Shown here: piece by piece, positions 24,648 through 33,143 of the stretch | How positions within the stretch are numbered: position 1 is the stretch's first letter | Layout: each line of letters begins with the position of its first letter | DNA from: Flavobacteriaceae bacterium UBA7302 | GTDB taxonomy: Bacteria > Bacteroidota > Bacteroidia > Flavobacteriales > Flavobacteriaceae | NCBI GenBank assembly: GCA_002471825.1 | Contig: DKQS01000011.1 | Span: 62,001-126,000, forward strand | Length of the DNA stretch: 64,000 nucleotides | Direction: 5' to 3' | Notes under the pieces: model-generated | The model's input: the letters and a program-made list of their open reading frames with translations, nothing else | Database searches by the model: none | Told to the model about the DNA's origin: nothing | Made by a program: the position numbers and the translations under genes

Positions 24648-25574
24648 ATGAATTACACTTTACACCAATTAGAGATCTTCAGAAAGATTGCCGAAGTAAA
24701 AAGCGTTACCAAAGCTTCGGAAGAATTGTTCCTCACACAGCCAGCGGTTTCCATTCAATTGAAAAATTTTCAGGAGCAATTCAAACTGCCCTTGTTTGAA
24801 ATTGTTGGAAGGAAATTATACATCACAGAATTCGGAGCAGAAATTGCTGAAGCAGCCAACAAAATTTTAAACGAAGTTGAATCCATAAACTATAAATCGG
24901 CTTTATTTGAAGGCAAGCTCGCTGGGAAACTAAAGATTGCTATTGTATCTACAGCCAAATATGCCATGCCCTATTTTCTAAGTGGGTTTGTAAAGGAAAA
25001 TGAAATGGTAGATGTCATAATGGATGTGACCAACAAGTCATCGGTCATCAAAAGTTTGGAGAACAACGACTGTGATTTTGCAATGGTGTCCACCATCCCC
25101 AAAAAGTTAAAAATCGAGCGCATCGAATTGATGGAAAACAAATTGTTCCTGGTTGCTCAAAAAGGTTATTTTAAATCCAACTCACCTGTCCGGAAAAAAG
25201 ACTTGGAAAACTTTCTTTTTATTTTTCGCGAAAAAGGGTCTGCAACTCGATTGGCCATGGAAAATTACTTGCTCAAAAACAATATTAAGGTGAATCGTAA
25301 AATGGAATTGACTTCCAATGAAGCCATTAAACAAGCAATTTTAGCGGGACTAGGGGTTTCCATCATGTCTTCAATCGGATTGAGAAATTCCTTGGAAAAA
25401 GAGGAGCTCGAAATCATTCCCTTATCAAAACTTCCAATTATCACCAACTGGAACTTAATTTGGTTAAAATCAAAAAATCTTTCAAGAGTTGCCAAAGCCT
25501 TCAAAGACCACATCGACACCAACAAAGAGGAAATTATGGATACCCACTTTGAATGGTACAAGAGTATTCACTAG
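24648..25574 (+). CDS. LysR-family transcriptional regulator (CbbR/CmpR-like)
   Basis: A 308-residue regulator. The N-terminal winged HTH spans residues 1-60 (LHQLEIFRKIAEVKSVTKAS; LTQPAVSIQLKNF), followed by a LysR substrate-binding domain (LKIAIVSTAKYAMPYFLSGF; DFAMVSTIPK; AGLGVSIMSSIG). The start LHQLxIFxxIAExxSVTKAS resembles regulators of carbon-fixation and bicarbonate-uptake operons. Divergent placement next to the sbtA cluster makes that cluster its likely target. It converges on the LolC/E-like gene with stop codons interlocked in CTAG. Confidence 0.9.
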   Translation: MNYTLHQLEIFRKIAEVKSVTKASEELFLTQPAVSIQLKNFQEQFKLPLFEIVGRKLYITEFGAEIAEAANKILNEVESINYKSALFEGKLAGKLKIAIVSTAKYAMPYFLSGFVKENEMVDVIMDVTNKSSVIKSLENNDCDFAMVSTIPKKLKIERIELMENKLFLVAQKGYFKSNSPVRKKDLENFLFIFREKGSATRLAMENYLLKNNIKVNRKMELTSNEAIKQAILAGLGVSIMSSIGLRNSLEKEELEIIPLSKLPIITNWNLIWLKSKNLSRVAKAFKDHIDTNKEEIMDTHFEWYKSIH

Positions 25575-26806
25575 GCAAACTTAATGGCCTTGGTAGGCTC
25601 TACTTTCGAAATGATGTAGGACGGTATGATCAACATCAATACACATAGAATTAAGGTACCGAGATTCAAATACAACCATTGTGTAAATGTGATATGAACA
25701 GGCATCACGGAAACATAATAAGTTTCCGGATCGAGTTTGATGACTTCAAAAAAGTACTGCAACCCAAGAAGGCCGAGTCCAATGATATTTCCCCAAATCA
25801 ATCCACGGATAATCAAATGAGAGGCATTGTACAGGAATATTTTTCGAATGCTAGTATTGCTACTTCCCATGGCCTTTAGTATCCCAATTAATTGGACTTT
25901 CTCAAGAATTAATACCAGCATTGCTGAAATCATGTTAACCCCCGCAACGATGATCATTAAAGCGATGATGAACCAAACATTGTTATCGAATAATTGAATC
26001 CACTCAAAGATTCCAGGATAACTTTCGGCAATGGTTTTACTGTTTAAAGTCACACCAATTTGCTGGTAAATTTCACTGCCCTTTTCAGACAACTCGTCAA
26101 AATCGTCAATCAAGACTTCGAATCCGCCCACCTGATTGTCATTCCAACGATTCAACCGTTGTACCTCACGCAAATCGCCAATCATCATGGTATTGTCAAA
26201 TTGGGTGAAACCTGTATTATAAATTCCCACAACGATATACCTCCTGTTCGAAGGAAGTTTACTAGTGGTAGATTTCACAAAGGTTGCTAAAATGGTATCT
26301 CCGACTTGTAGAGAAAGCCTTTTGGCAATTTGATTGGATAACAAAACTTCCCGATTTCGTTCTTGTATAAAATTTGGAATACCTCCTTCAACCAAATATT
26401 CTTTGAAAAATGTCCAATCATAATCGGTCGAAACACCTTTAAAGATGATACCTTCAAAATCAGTTTCGGTACGGAGAATTCCGCCTTTGCTCGCAACGGC
26501 CTGAACATTCTTAATTCCGTCGATATTCTGAAAATTGGGATAAAACTTTTGATTTTTATCAATCGGAACGGTGGATACTTCGGAGTTATTGGTATCGTAA
26601 TTGGTAATTTGAACATGACCTTTGAAACCCGCCATCTTATCGCGAATCTTATATTGAAGTCCAGTGCTGGTAGCAACAGCAACAAGCATGATAAGAATTC
26701 CCAAAGCAATCGCAGTAATCGCTATTTTTATTATTGGCGTTGAAATACTACTTTTATGATTCCGACCTGTAATCAGGCGTTTTGCAATAAATAATTCGTA
26801 GTTCAA
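25571..26806 (-). CDS. ABC transporter permease, LolC/LolE family
   Basis: A 411-residue inner-membrane protein of the FtsX/MacB superfamily. It starts with the typical FIAKRLITGRNHKSSISTPI segment, one helix (about residues 27-47), a large periplasmic domain (about 50-270), and three C-terminal helices. It resembles LolC/LolE, which extract lipoproteins from the inner membrane with ATPase LolD and chaperone LolA; no lolD is nearby. The start is TTG 26806; no in-frame ATG exists near it. Its start codon is only 3 bases from that of the divergent NamZ gene. Confidence 0.88.
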   Translation of the reverse strand: MNYELFIAKRLITGRNHKSSISTPIIKIAITAIALGILIMLVAVATSTGLQYKIRDKMAGFKGHVQITNYDTNNSEVSTVPIDKNQKFYPNFQNIDGIKNVQAVASKGGILRTETDFEGIIFKGVSTDYDWTFFKEYLVEGGIPNFIQERNREVLLSNQIAKRLSLQVGDTILATFVKSTTSKLPSNRRYIVVGIYNTGFTQFDNTMMIGDLREVQRLNRWNDNQVGGFEVLIDDFDELSEKGSEIYQQIGVTLNSKTIAESYPGIFEWIQLFDNNVWFIIALMIIVAGVNMISAMLVLILEKVQLIGILKAMGSSNTSIRKIFLYNASHLIIRGLIWGNIIGLGLLGLQYFFEVIKLDPETYYVSVMPVHITFTQWLYLNLGTLILCVLMLIIPSYIISKVEPTKAIKFA

Positions 26807-26809
26807 TTC

Positions 26810-28021
26810 ATGATCAATTTAAGGCCTATCAAAAGTACATATTTATTCCTAGTCGTTTTGCTGTTTTTTCAATTTACCGCTTGCGCTCAGAAAAAAACAG
26901 AAACCAAGGATCATTCGAATTCGAGCACGATTGTTACTGCTTCCAACAGGGTGAATGACTACCTCCAACTTCTTTCCAATAAAAAAGTAGCGGTTGTGGC
27001 CAATCAAACCTCAGTCATCTTCCAGAAAGAAGGACATACTCATCTGGTTGACAGCTTATTGGAGCTTAACGTAAAGGTGTCAAAGGTATTTGCTCCTGAA
27101 CATGGGTTTAGAGGAAAAGCAGATGCTGGTGAGATGGTAAAAGATGGTACCGATTCTAAGACTGGTCTGCCCATTATCTCATTATATGGGAAAAACAAAA
27201 AACCATCTAAAGCGCAATTACAAGATGTTGAAATCATCCTATTTGATATTCAAGATGTTGGAGCTCGATTCTACACATACCTATCCACCTTGCATTATGT
27301 GATGGAGGCGGCCGCCGAAGTGAAAATTCCCGTTGTTGTTTTGGATCGACCGAATCCGAATGGCCATTACATTGATGGTCCAGTTTTAGAGGAAAAACAC
27401 AAGAGTTTTGTGGGACTTCATCCAGTTCCTGTGGTATACGGAATGACCATTGGTGAGTACGCACAAATGATCAATGGTGAAGGATGGCTAAAAAATCAAA
27501 TACAATGCGATTTGACAGTGATTCCACTAAATAATTACAATCATGATTCGGTTTACGAATTGCCAATCAAACCTTCTCCCAACTTACCGAATGCTAAAAG
27601 CATCAACTTATACCCGAGTTTGTGTTTTTTTGAGGGAACCAATGTCAGTGCAGGACGTGGAACTGAAATGCAATTTCAAATCTATGGGAGTCCGTATTTG
27701 AATGAAACAAAATTTTCATTTACACCTCGACCCAATGAAGGTAGTAAATATCCGAAACACCAAGGAAAGGAATGCTTTGGAGAGGATTTAAGAAACTACA
27801 ACCAATTAAACAAATTGAATTTACAATGGTTGCAAAAGGCTTACAGTCAGAATAATACGAAAGGATCATTCTTCAATTCCTTCTTTGTAAAACTTGCTGG
27901 CACTGAAAATTTAGAAGCACAAATTGCCAAGGGATTGACGGAAAAGGAAATTCGAAAGTCTTGGGCTCCAGGATTGAAAAAGTTCCGAAATATTAGAGCA
28001 AAGTATTTACTTTATGAATAG
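26810..28021 (+). CDS. DUF1343 / NamZ-type exo-beta-N-acetylmuramidase lipoprotein
   Basis: A 403-residue protein with a lipoprotein signal (lipobox FTAC, Cys25). The DUF1343 signatures KVFAPEHGFRG, DIQDVGARFYTY and VLDRPNPNG are clear. Proteins of this family (NamZ, CAZy GH171) release terminal MurNAc from peptidoglycan fragments, so a role in cell-wall recycling in the periplasm is likely. The ATG at 26810 is 3 bases from the divergent permease start, so its promoter must lie inside that gene. It is full length and convergent with the YkgJ-like gene (adjacent stops). Confidence 0.9.
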   Translation: MINLRPIKSTYLFLVVLLFFQFTACAQKKTETKDHSNSSTIVTASNRVNDYLQLLSNKKVAVVANQTSVIFQKEGHTHLVDSLLELNVKVSKVFAPEHGFRGKADAGEMVKDGTDSKTGLPIISLYGKNKKPSKAQLQDVEIILFDIQDVGARFYTYLSTLHYVMEAAAEVKIPVVVLDRPNPNGHYIDGPVLEEKHKSFVGLHPVPVVYGMTIGEYAQMINGEGWLKNQIQCDLTVIPLNNYNHDSVYELPIKPSPNLPNAKSINLYPSLCFFEGTNVSAGRGTEMQFQIYGSPYLNETKFSFTPRPNEGSKYPKHQGKECFGEDLRNYNQLNKLNLQWLQKAYSQNNTKGSFFNSFFVKLAGTENLEAQIAKGLTEKEIRKSWAPGLKKFRNIRAKYLLYE

Positions 28022-28522
28022 TTAACTAACAGGTAGTTTTTTCTTCAAGGCCTCAATGATATTATAAGTAGCAGGGCAAATTTCAGTGTTTTTGATGGTC
28101 AGATTGGCCAATTGAATGAATTTTCTTCGATTGGTATGGGGGTACTCGGCACAGGCCTTGGGTCGAACGTCATAAATGAAACAAGTATTATCCGCTTCAT
28201 TCAAAAAAGTACAGGGAGCACTTTTTAACACCATAAAATCGTCGGAATCGCGCTGCAAATAGGTGTCTGTGAAATCAGAAACCTTCATCTTTAAAAACTT
28301 AGAGATTCGTTCGATATCTTTATCCGTGAAAATCGGACTTGTGGTTTTACAGCAATTCGCACAGGTCAAACAATCGGTCCTCGAAAACTCTTCTTCGTGA
28401 AGATCTTGCATCACATAATCCAAGTTCTTTGGAGTTCTTTTCTTGAGCTTGGCAAAGTACTTTTTATTTTCTCGCTGCTTTTCTTTTGCTAATCTTGGTA
28501 AGTTTTCGAGACTCGGATTCAT
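28022..28522 (-). CDS. YkgJ-family Cys-cluster protein (CxxCxxCC)
   Basis: A 166-residue soluble protein of the zinc/iron-chelating YkgJ family. The cluster CLTCANCC (Cys51, 54, 57, 58) is followed by APCTFL, NTCFIY and PKACAEYP, giving the eight-cysteine pattern of the family, which is thought to bind Fe-S or Zn. The molecular role is unknown. The N-terminal 50 residues are basic. It is divergent from argS. Confidence 0.88.
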   Translation of the reverse strand: MNPSLENLPRLAKEKQRENKKYFAKLKKRTPKNLDYVMQDLHEEEFSRTDCLTCANCCKTTSPIFTDKDIERISKFLKMKVSDFTDTYLQRDSDDFMVLKSAPCTFLNEADNTCFIYDVRPKACAEYPHTNRRKFIQLANLTIKNTEICPATYNIIEALKKKLPVS

Positions 28523-28526
28523 ATTG

Positions 28527-28534
28527 CAAAAATA
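28527..28534 (-). promoter_or_regulatory. -7 element next to the YkgJ-like start
   Basis: TATTTTTG on the minus strand ends 5 bases before the ATG at 28522. The transcript would be leaderless or nearly so. Confidence 0.4.
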
Positions 28535-28607
28535 GAAATATGCTTACTGAATTTGGGCCTTTAAGCGAAATAAAATTTGTAATTTCGCCGACCAGAATAA
28601 TCACGTC

Positions 28608-30392
28608 ATGAGTGTAATGATTACCATAGAAAAGGCAATAAAGAAAGGTTTTTTAGAAACATATTCCGTGGAATTACCAACGGTGGAATTCCAAGCAACT
28701 CGCAAGGAATTTGAAGGGGATGTCACTGTTGTTGTTTTCCCAATGCTGCGTTACAAAAAAGGAAATCCGGCTCAGATTGCTGAAGAATTAGGAAATTATG
28801 TGGTTCAAGAAGTTCCAGAGGTTTCGAAATTCAATGTTGTCAAAGGTTTCTTGAATTTGGTCATTACCGACGATTATTATGTGAATTTTTTCAATAGCAT
28901 TTACAATCAGGAACAATTCGGTTTTGTAGAGGCCGCGGAAGGAAACGACTCTTTTATGGTGGAATATTCTTCCCCGAACACGAACAAGCCATTGCACCTA
29001 GGGCACATACGAAACAATCTCTTGGGATATTCGGTTTCTGAAATTTTGAAGGCTTCAGGAAAAAAGGTGTATAAAACCCAAATCATTAACGATCGTGGAA
29101 TCCACATTTGTAAATCCATGTTGGCTTGGAAGCGTCATGGAAATAACGAAACACCAGTTTCCACAGGGTTGAAAGGCGATAAATTGGTCGGAAATTACTA
29201 TGTGAAATTTGATGCCGAATACAAAAAAGAAATTGCACAACTAATTGCTGAAGGAAAGTCGGAAGACGAAGCCAAAGCGCAAGCTCCCATCCTATTGGAA
29301 GCACAAGAAATGCTTCGAAAATGGGAAAGCGGAGATGAAGAAACAGTGGCCCTTTGGAAAACCATGAACGGTTGGGTGTATGATGGATTCGACATCACTT
29401 ATAAAAATCTAGGTGTTGATTTTGATAAGTTGTACTATGAAAGTGACACTTACCTCTTAGGAAAGAAATTTGTTCAAGACGGATTGGAAAAGGGAGTGTT
29501 TTACAGAAAGGATGATGGTTCTGTTTGGTGCGATTTGACCGATGAAGGTCTGGATGAAAAAATTGTATTGAGGGCAGATGGTACAGCGGTTTACATGACC
29601 CAAGATATCGGAACTGCCATCGAAAGGGTTACCGATTTTCCAGACATAAGCGGAATGGTCTATACCGTTGGTAATGAGCAAGATTACCACTTTCAAGTAC
29701 TCTTTTTAATTCTGAAGAAATTAGGATTTGCATGGGCGAAAAACCTATTTCATTTGAGTTATGGAATGGTTGATTTACCATCGGGAAAAATGAAATCTCG
29801 CGAGGGAACCGTAGTGGATGCTGATGACTTAATGATTGAAATGGCGAACACAGCTCGTTCCATTTCAGAAGAGTTGGGCAAGCTCGACGGATATTCTGAA
29901 GACGAGAAGACGGCGCTTTATGAAACCATTGGATTGGGTGCCCTGAAATATTTTATTTTAAAAGTAGACCCGAGAAAACGTATTTTATTTGACCCAGAGA
30001 ATTCCGTTGACTTTCAAGGAAATACCGGTCCGTTTATCCAATATACTTACGCCAGAATTCAGTCGATTTTACGAAAGGCGGACTTCAATTATCAGCATAA
30101 ATTGTCTACCAATTCCGTTGAACTACACGAGCGTGAAAAGGAATTGATCAAACAATTGCAATTGTTCCCAGAGACCATTCAACAAGCCGCTTCCAATTAC
30201 TCACCAGCTGTCATTGCCAATTACACGTATGACTTGGTAAAAGAATTCAACTCATTCTATCAGAATGTTTCCATTTTAGGAGAGGAAAACGAGGAATTGA
30301 AAAAGTTTCGAGTGCAACTGTCCAACAAAGTGGGAGAAGTAATAAAATCGGCGTTTTCCCTTTTGGGAATCAATGTTCCGGATCGCATGTAA
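28608..30392 (+). CDS. argS: Arginyl-tRNA synthetase
   Basis: A 594-residue class I synthetase charging tRNA-Arg. The N-terminal Add-1 domain (GDVTVVVFPMLRYKKGNPAQ) is followed by the HIGH-type motif in SSPNTNKPLHLGHIRNN (about residue 130) and the KMSKS equivalent in LPSGKMKSREG. The C-terminal anticodon-binding DALR domain is present (QYTYARIQSILRKA). It is full length. The start is ATG 28608; a second ATG three codons on is an alternative. A hairpin terminator follows at once. Confidence 0.96.
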   Translation: MSVMITIEKAIKKGFLETYSVELPTVEFQATRKEFEGDVTVVVFPMLRYKKGNPAQIAEELGNYVVQEVPEVSKFNVVKGFLNLVITDDYYVNFFNSIYNQEQFGFVEAAEGNDSFMVEYSSPNTNKPLHLGHIRNNLLGYSVSEILKASGKKVYKTQIINDRGIHICKSMLAWKRHGNNETPVSTGLKGDKLVGNYYVKFDAEYKKEIAQLIAEGKSEDEAKAQAPILLEAQEMLRKWESGDEETVALWKTMNGWVYDGFDITYKNLGVDFDKLYYESDTYLLGKKFVQDGLEKGVFYRKDDGSVWCDLTDEGLDEKIVLRADGTAVYMTQDIGTAIERVTDFPDISGMVYTVGNEQDYHFQVLFLILKKLGFAWAKNLFHLSYGMVDLPSGKMKSREGTVVDADDLMIEMANTARSISEELGKLDGYSEDEKTALYETIGLGALKYFILKVDPRKRILFDPENSVDFQGNTGPFIQYTYARIQSILRKADFNYQHKLSTNSVELHEREKELIKQLQLFPETIQQAASNYSPAVIANYTYDLVKEFNSFYQNVSILGEENEELKKFRVQLSNKVGEVIKSAFSLLGINVPDRM

Positions 30393-30417
30393 AATTTGCT
30401 CGATAGTAGCGAATTTT
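30391..30417 (+). terminator. Terminator after argS
   Basis: A 10-bp stem with one G-T pair (30391-30400 AAAATTTGCT with 30408-30417 AGCGAATTTT) and a 7-nt loop. It starts inside the argS stop codon, and a T-rich stretch follows within 15 bases. Confidence 0.5.
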
Positions 30418-30430
30418 GATACTTGTTTTT

Positions 30431-30438
30431 TACATTTG
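30431..30438 (+). promoter_or_regulatory. -7 element for lpd
   Basis: TACATTTG matches TAnnTTTG, 37 bases before the ATG at 30476 and just after the argS terminator. No TTG is found at the -33 distance. Confidence 0.4.
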
Positions 30439-30475
30439 TACTTCAATTTTTTGAAAATACAGAAATCTATATTTT

Positions 30476-31864
30476 ATGAAATACGATATTATTGTTTTAG
30501 GTAGTGGACCAGGCGGTTATGTAACGGCAATTAGAGCCTCACAATTGGGCTTTAAAACTGCTATTATTGAAAAAGAAAGTCTTGGAGGTGTATGTTTGAA
30601 TTGGGGATGTATCCCAACAAAAGCCTTATTAAAATCTGCACAAGTTTTTGAATACCTGAAACACGTAGATGAATATGGATTGAAAGCGGAAGCGGTAGAC
30701 AAAGATTTCAATGCCGTTGTAAAAAGAAGTAGAAATGTTGCAGAAGGAATGAGCAAGGGTGTTCAGTTTTTGATGAAAAAGAATAAAATTGATGTTATCG
30801 ATGGTTTCGGAAAGCTGAAAACAGGTAAAAAAGTTGATGTAACTGCCGCTGATGGAAAGGTTACTGAATACAGTGCCGATCACATCATCATTGCTACTGG
30901 AGCAAGATCGCGCGAATTACCAAGCCTTCCTCAAGACGGTAAGAAAGTAATTGGTTATCGTAAAGCCATGACATTGGAATCCCAGCCTGAAAGCATGATT
31001 GTAGTGGGTTCTGGAGCCATTGGAGTTGAATTTGCCTACTTCTACAATTCTATGGGAACCGATGTAACCATCGTAGAGTACATGCCAAACATTGTTCCTG
31101 TAGAGGATAAAGATATCTCGAAGCAAATGGAACGTTCTTTCAAGAAATCAGGCATCAAAGTGATGACCAATTCATCCGTTGAATCGGTAGATACCAGTGG
31201 CGATAAAATCAAAGCAACGGTAAAAACCAGCAAAGGTGAAAAAGTATTGGAAGCGGACATCGTTTTATCGGCAGTCGGAATCAAAACCAACATTGAAAAC
31301 ATTGGTTTAGAGGATGTTGGTATCATTACAGATCGTGATAAAATTTTGGTGAACGACTGGTACCAAACCAATATTCCAGGATATTATGCCATTGGAGACG
31401 TAACTCCAGGACCTGCTTTAGCGCACGTTGCTTCTGCTGAAGGTATCACTTGCGTTGAGAGAATTGCGGGCTTGCATACAGAGCCTATTGACTACGGAAA
31501 CATCCCTGGATGTACTTACGCAACTCCAGAAATTGCTTCGGTTGGATTGACAGAAGACAAGGCCAAGGAACAAGGTTACAAAATCAAAGTTGGGAAGTTT
31601 CCTTTCTCGGCTTCTGGAAAAGCAAAAGCGGCTGGAACGCCAGATGGTTTTGTAAAAGTAATCTTTGACGAAAAGTACGGAGAATGGTTAGGTTGCCACA
31701 TGATTGGCGCAGGTGTAACAGACATGATTGCCGAGGCAGTTGTTGCTAGAAAATTAGAAACAACCGGTCACGAAATTCTAAAAGCAGTACACCCACACCC
31801 AACCATGAGTGAGGCAGTGATGGAAGCTGTTGCAGATGCTTATGATGAGGTAATTCATTTGTAG
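30476..31864 (+). CDS. lpd: Dihydrolipoyl dehydrogenase (E3)
   Basis: A 462-residue flavoprotein disulfide reductase that reoxidises dihydrolipoyl groups of the pyruvate and 2-oxoglutarate dehydrogenase complexes using NAD+. It shows the FAD motif VLGSGPGGYVTAIRA, the redox disulfide GGVCLNWGC (Cys40/Cys45), the NAD motif VVGSGAIGVEFAYF and the C-terminal HPHPTMSEAVMEA with the catalytic His-Glu pair. It stands alone here, not with E1/E2 genes. The downstream 148-base gap holds the promoter of the exopolysaccharide-type operon. Confidence 0.97.
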   Translation: MKYDIIVLGSGPGGYVTAIRASQLGFKTAIIEKESLGGVCLNWGCIPTKALLKSAQVFEYLKHVDEYGLKAEAVDKDFNAVVKRSRNVAEGMSKGVQFLMKKNKIDVIDGFGKLKTGKKVDVTAADGKVTEYSADHIIIATGARSRELPSLPQDGKKVIGYRKAMTLESQPESMIVVGSGAIGVEFAYFYNSMGTDVTIVEYMPNIVPVEDKDISKQMERSFKKSGIKVMTNSSVESVDTSGDKIKATVKTSKGEKVLEADIVLSAVGIKTNIENIGLEDVGIITDRDKILVNDWYQTNIPGYYAIGDVTPGPALAHVASAEGITCVERIAGLHTEPIDYGNIPGCTYATPEIASVGLTEDKAKEQGYKIKVGKFPFSASGKAKAAGTPDGFVKVIFDEKYGEWLGCHMIGAGVTDMIAEAVVARKLETTGHEILKAVHPHPTMSEAVMEAVADAYDEVIHL

Positions 31865-31920
31865 TTATTAACAAGTTATCACAATTTCTTTAACAATAGG
31901 CCCTCAACCTGTTGATAACC

Positions 31921-31950
31921 TTGCATATTTCACAAATTTCAATATATTTG
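31921..31950 (+). promoter_or_regulatory. Promoter of the HEAT-GT2-TPR-DUF4838-DUF1573 operon
   Basis: TTG (31921-31923), a 19-base spacer, then TATATTTG (31943-31950). This is a full match to the Bacteroidota -33/-7 arrangement. Start of transcription is expected near 31956, leaving a leader of about 57 bases before the ATG at 32013. The 55 bases upstream carry a 7-bp inverted repeat (31875-31881 with 31913-31919), possibly an operator. Confidence 0.65.
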
Positions 31951-32012
31951 TTATAATTGTAAAAAGAGATACTTATCCCCCACAATAAGGACATAGTAAA
32001 AAAGCAGACTGA

Positions 32013-33143
32013 ATGAGCTTTGTGGAGTGGTTTTTGACGTTCGTTTATAAGATAAAAACGTTCCCCCTAATTATACAAATAACCATTGTATTGACCCTCT
32101 TGTTTCTTATTGTAACCATCTGTACTTTAATCACCATTTACATCATCCGAAGAAAATACAATCGAGAGCAGCGCAAATTGCAAGAAAATGCTCCGAAAAT
32201 TAGGGAGCTTTTTGAGGATGTTTTATTTACAGACAAAAATTACTCAGCTGAGGAAATTTTTAATAGATTTGAGGAAATAGTAGGCGAAGTTAACGAGGAA
32301 ACGCTGGATTTCGGACTCGACGTTTTGGTAGAAATCAAAAACGATGGCGAGGAAGAATCCGATAAGTATGATCAAATCATCGATGCACTTGGATTGATTG
32401 AACACTTGGAAGAAAAATTCGGTTCGAGATCCAATAGCAAAATTATTGATGCGTTCCAGCAAGCATTCGTATTGGAGTTAAGCAAGTTTGATGCACAGAT
32501 TCTCCAATATGCCTACAGCAGAAATAAAAAACTAAGAAACGAAGCGCGGAACTCTTATCTTGCTCTGAGTGCCAATGACCCCTATCGATTTTTTAACGAA
32601 ATTGAAGGGACCTTGACAAAGTGGGATGAAATAGAGCTCATGCAATATTTAGAGCTTCAGAATGAAAGAGGAAATTTAGAAGGACTAGGTAAATGGATTA
32701 ATTATTCGAAGAATAACTCTTTGGTAATTTTTCTGGTAAAAATGGTTGGTCACTTCAAACAACGAGGTATTGATGATATTTTGATTGAAAAATTAGAAGA
32801 TGAAGATGCGCAGGTCAGAGCGGTATCCATTGATACTATTGGCCAGCTAAATTTAAATCAGGTAGAACAGACTTTGATAGAACGATACTATACAGAACCA
32901 GAAATTTGCCAGGTTGCCATTATTAGAACCATTGAAAAGTTTAATACTGGTAAGGCACTTGATTTCTTGAAGCAAGCTTTTGAAGAGTCTAACAATACGG
33001 ATACCAAGAAAATTATTGCAGAGGCAATTTTGAACTATAGTTATGAGGGCCGAATGGCATTTCAAAATCTAAAAAACACCCTAAACGGATTTGATTTAAC
33101 CATTCTCCAACATGTTGAAACACCCCTAATTAAATACAAATAG
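32013..33143 (+). CDS. Membrane-anchored HEAT-repeat protein
   Basis: A 376-residue protein with one long hydrophobic helix (about residues 19-46) followed by a basic stretch (RRKYNREQRK), so the rest is probably cytoplasmic. The body is all-helical and acidic; a HEAT-type repeat is clear around residues 250-330 (DDILIEKLEDEDAQVRAVSI, then TIEKFNTGKALDFLKQAFEE). No enzyme motif is seen. It is first in the operon and ends directly at the ATG of the GT2 synthase, so a scaffold or regulatory partner of the synthase is the natural reading. This is inference. Confidence 0.85.
   Translation: MSFVEWFLTFVYKIKTFPLIIQITIVLTLLFLIVTICTLITIYIIRRKYNREQRKLQENAPKIRELFEDVLFTDKNYSAEEIFNRFEEIVGEVNEETLDFGLDVLVEIKNDGEEESDKYDQIIDALGLIEHLEEKFGSRSNSKIIDAFQQAFVLELSKFDAQILQYAYSRNKKLRNEARNSYLALSANDPYRFFNEIEGTLTKWDEIELMQYLELQNERGNLEGLGKWINYSKNNSLVIFLVKMVGHFKQRGIDDILIEKLEDEDAQVRAVSIDTIGQLNLNQVEQTLIERYYTEPEICQVAIIRTIEKFNTGKALDFLKQAFEESNNTDTKKIIAEAILNYSYEGRMAFQNLKNTLNGFDLTILQHVETPLIKYK

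Noticed and set aside
31865..31981. Replication origin at the DnaA-like words
   Set aside because: Only three imperfect boxes in about 120 bases, no dnaA or other origin-associated genes nearby; a regulator site is as likely.
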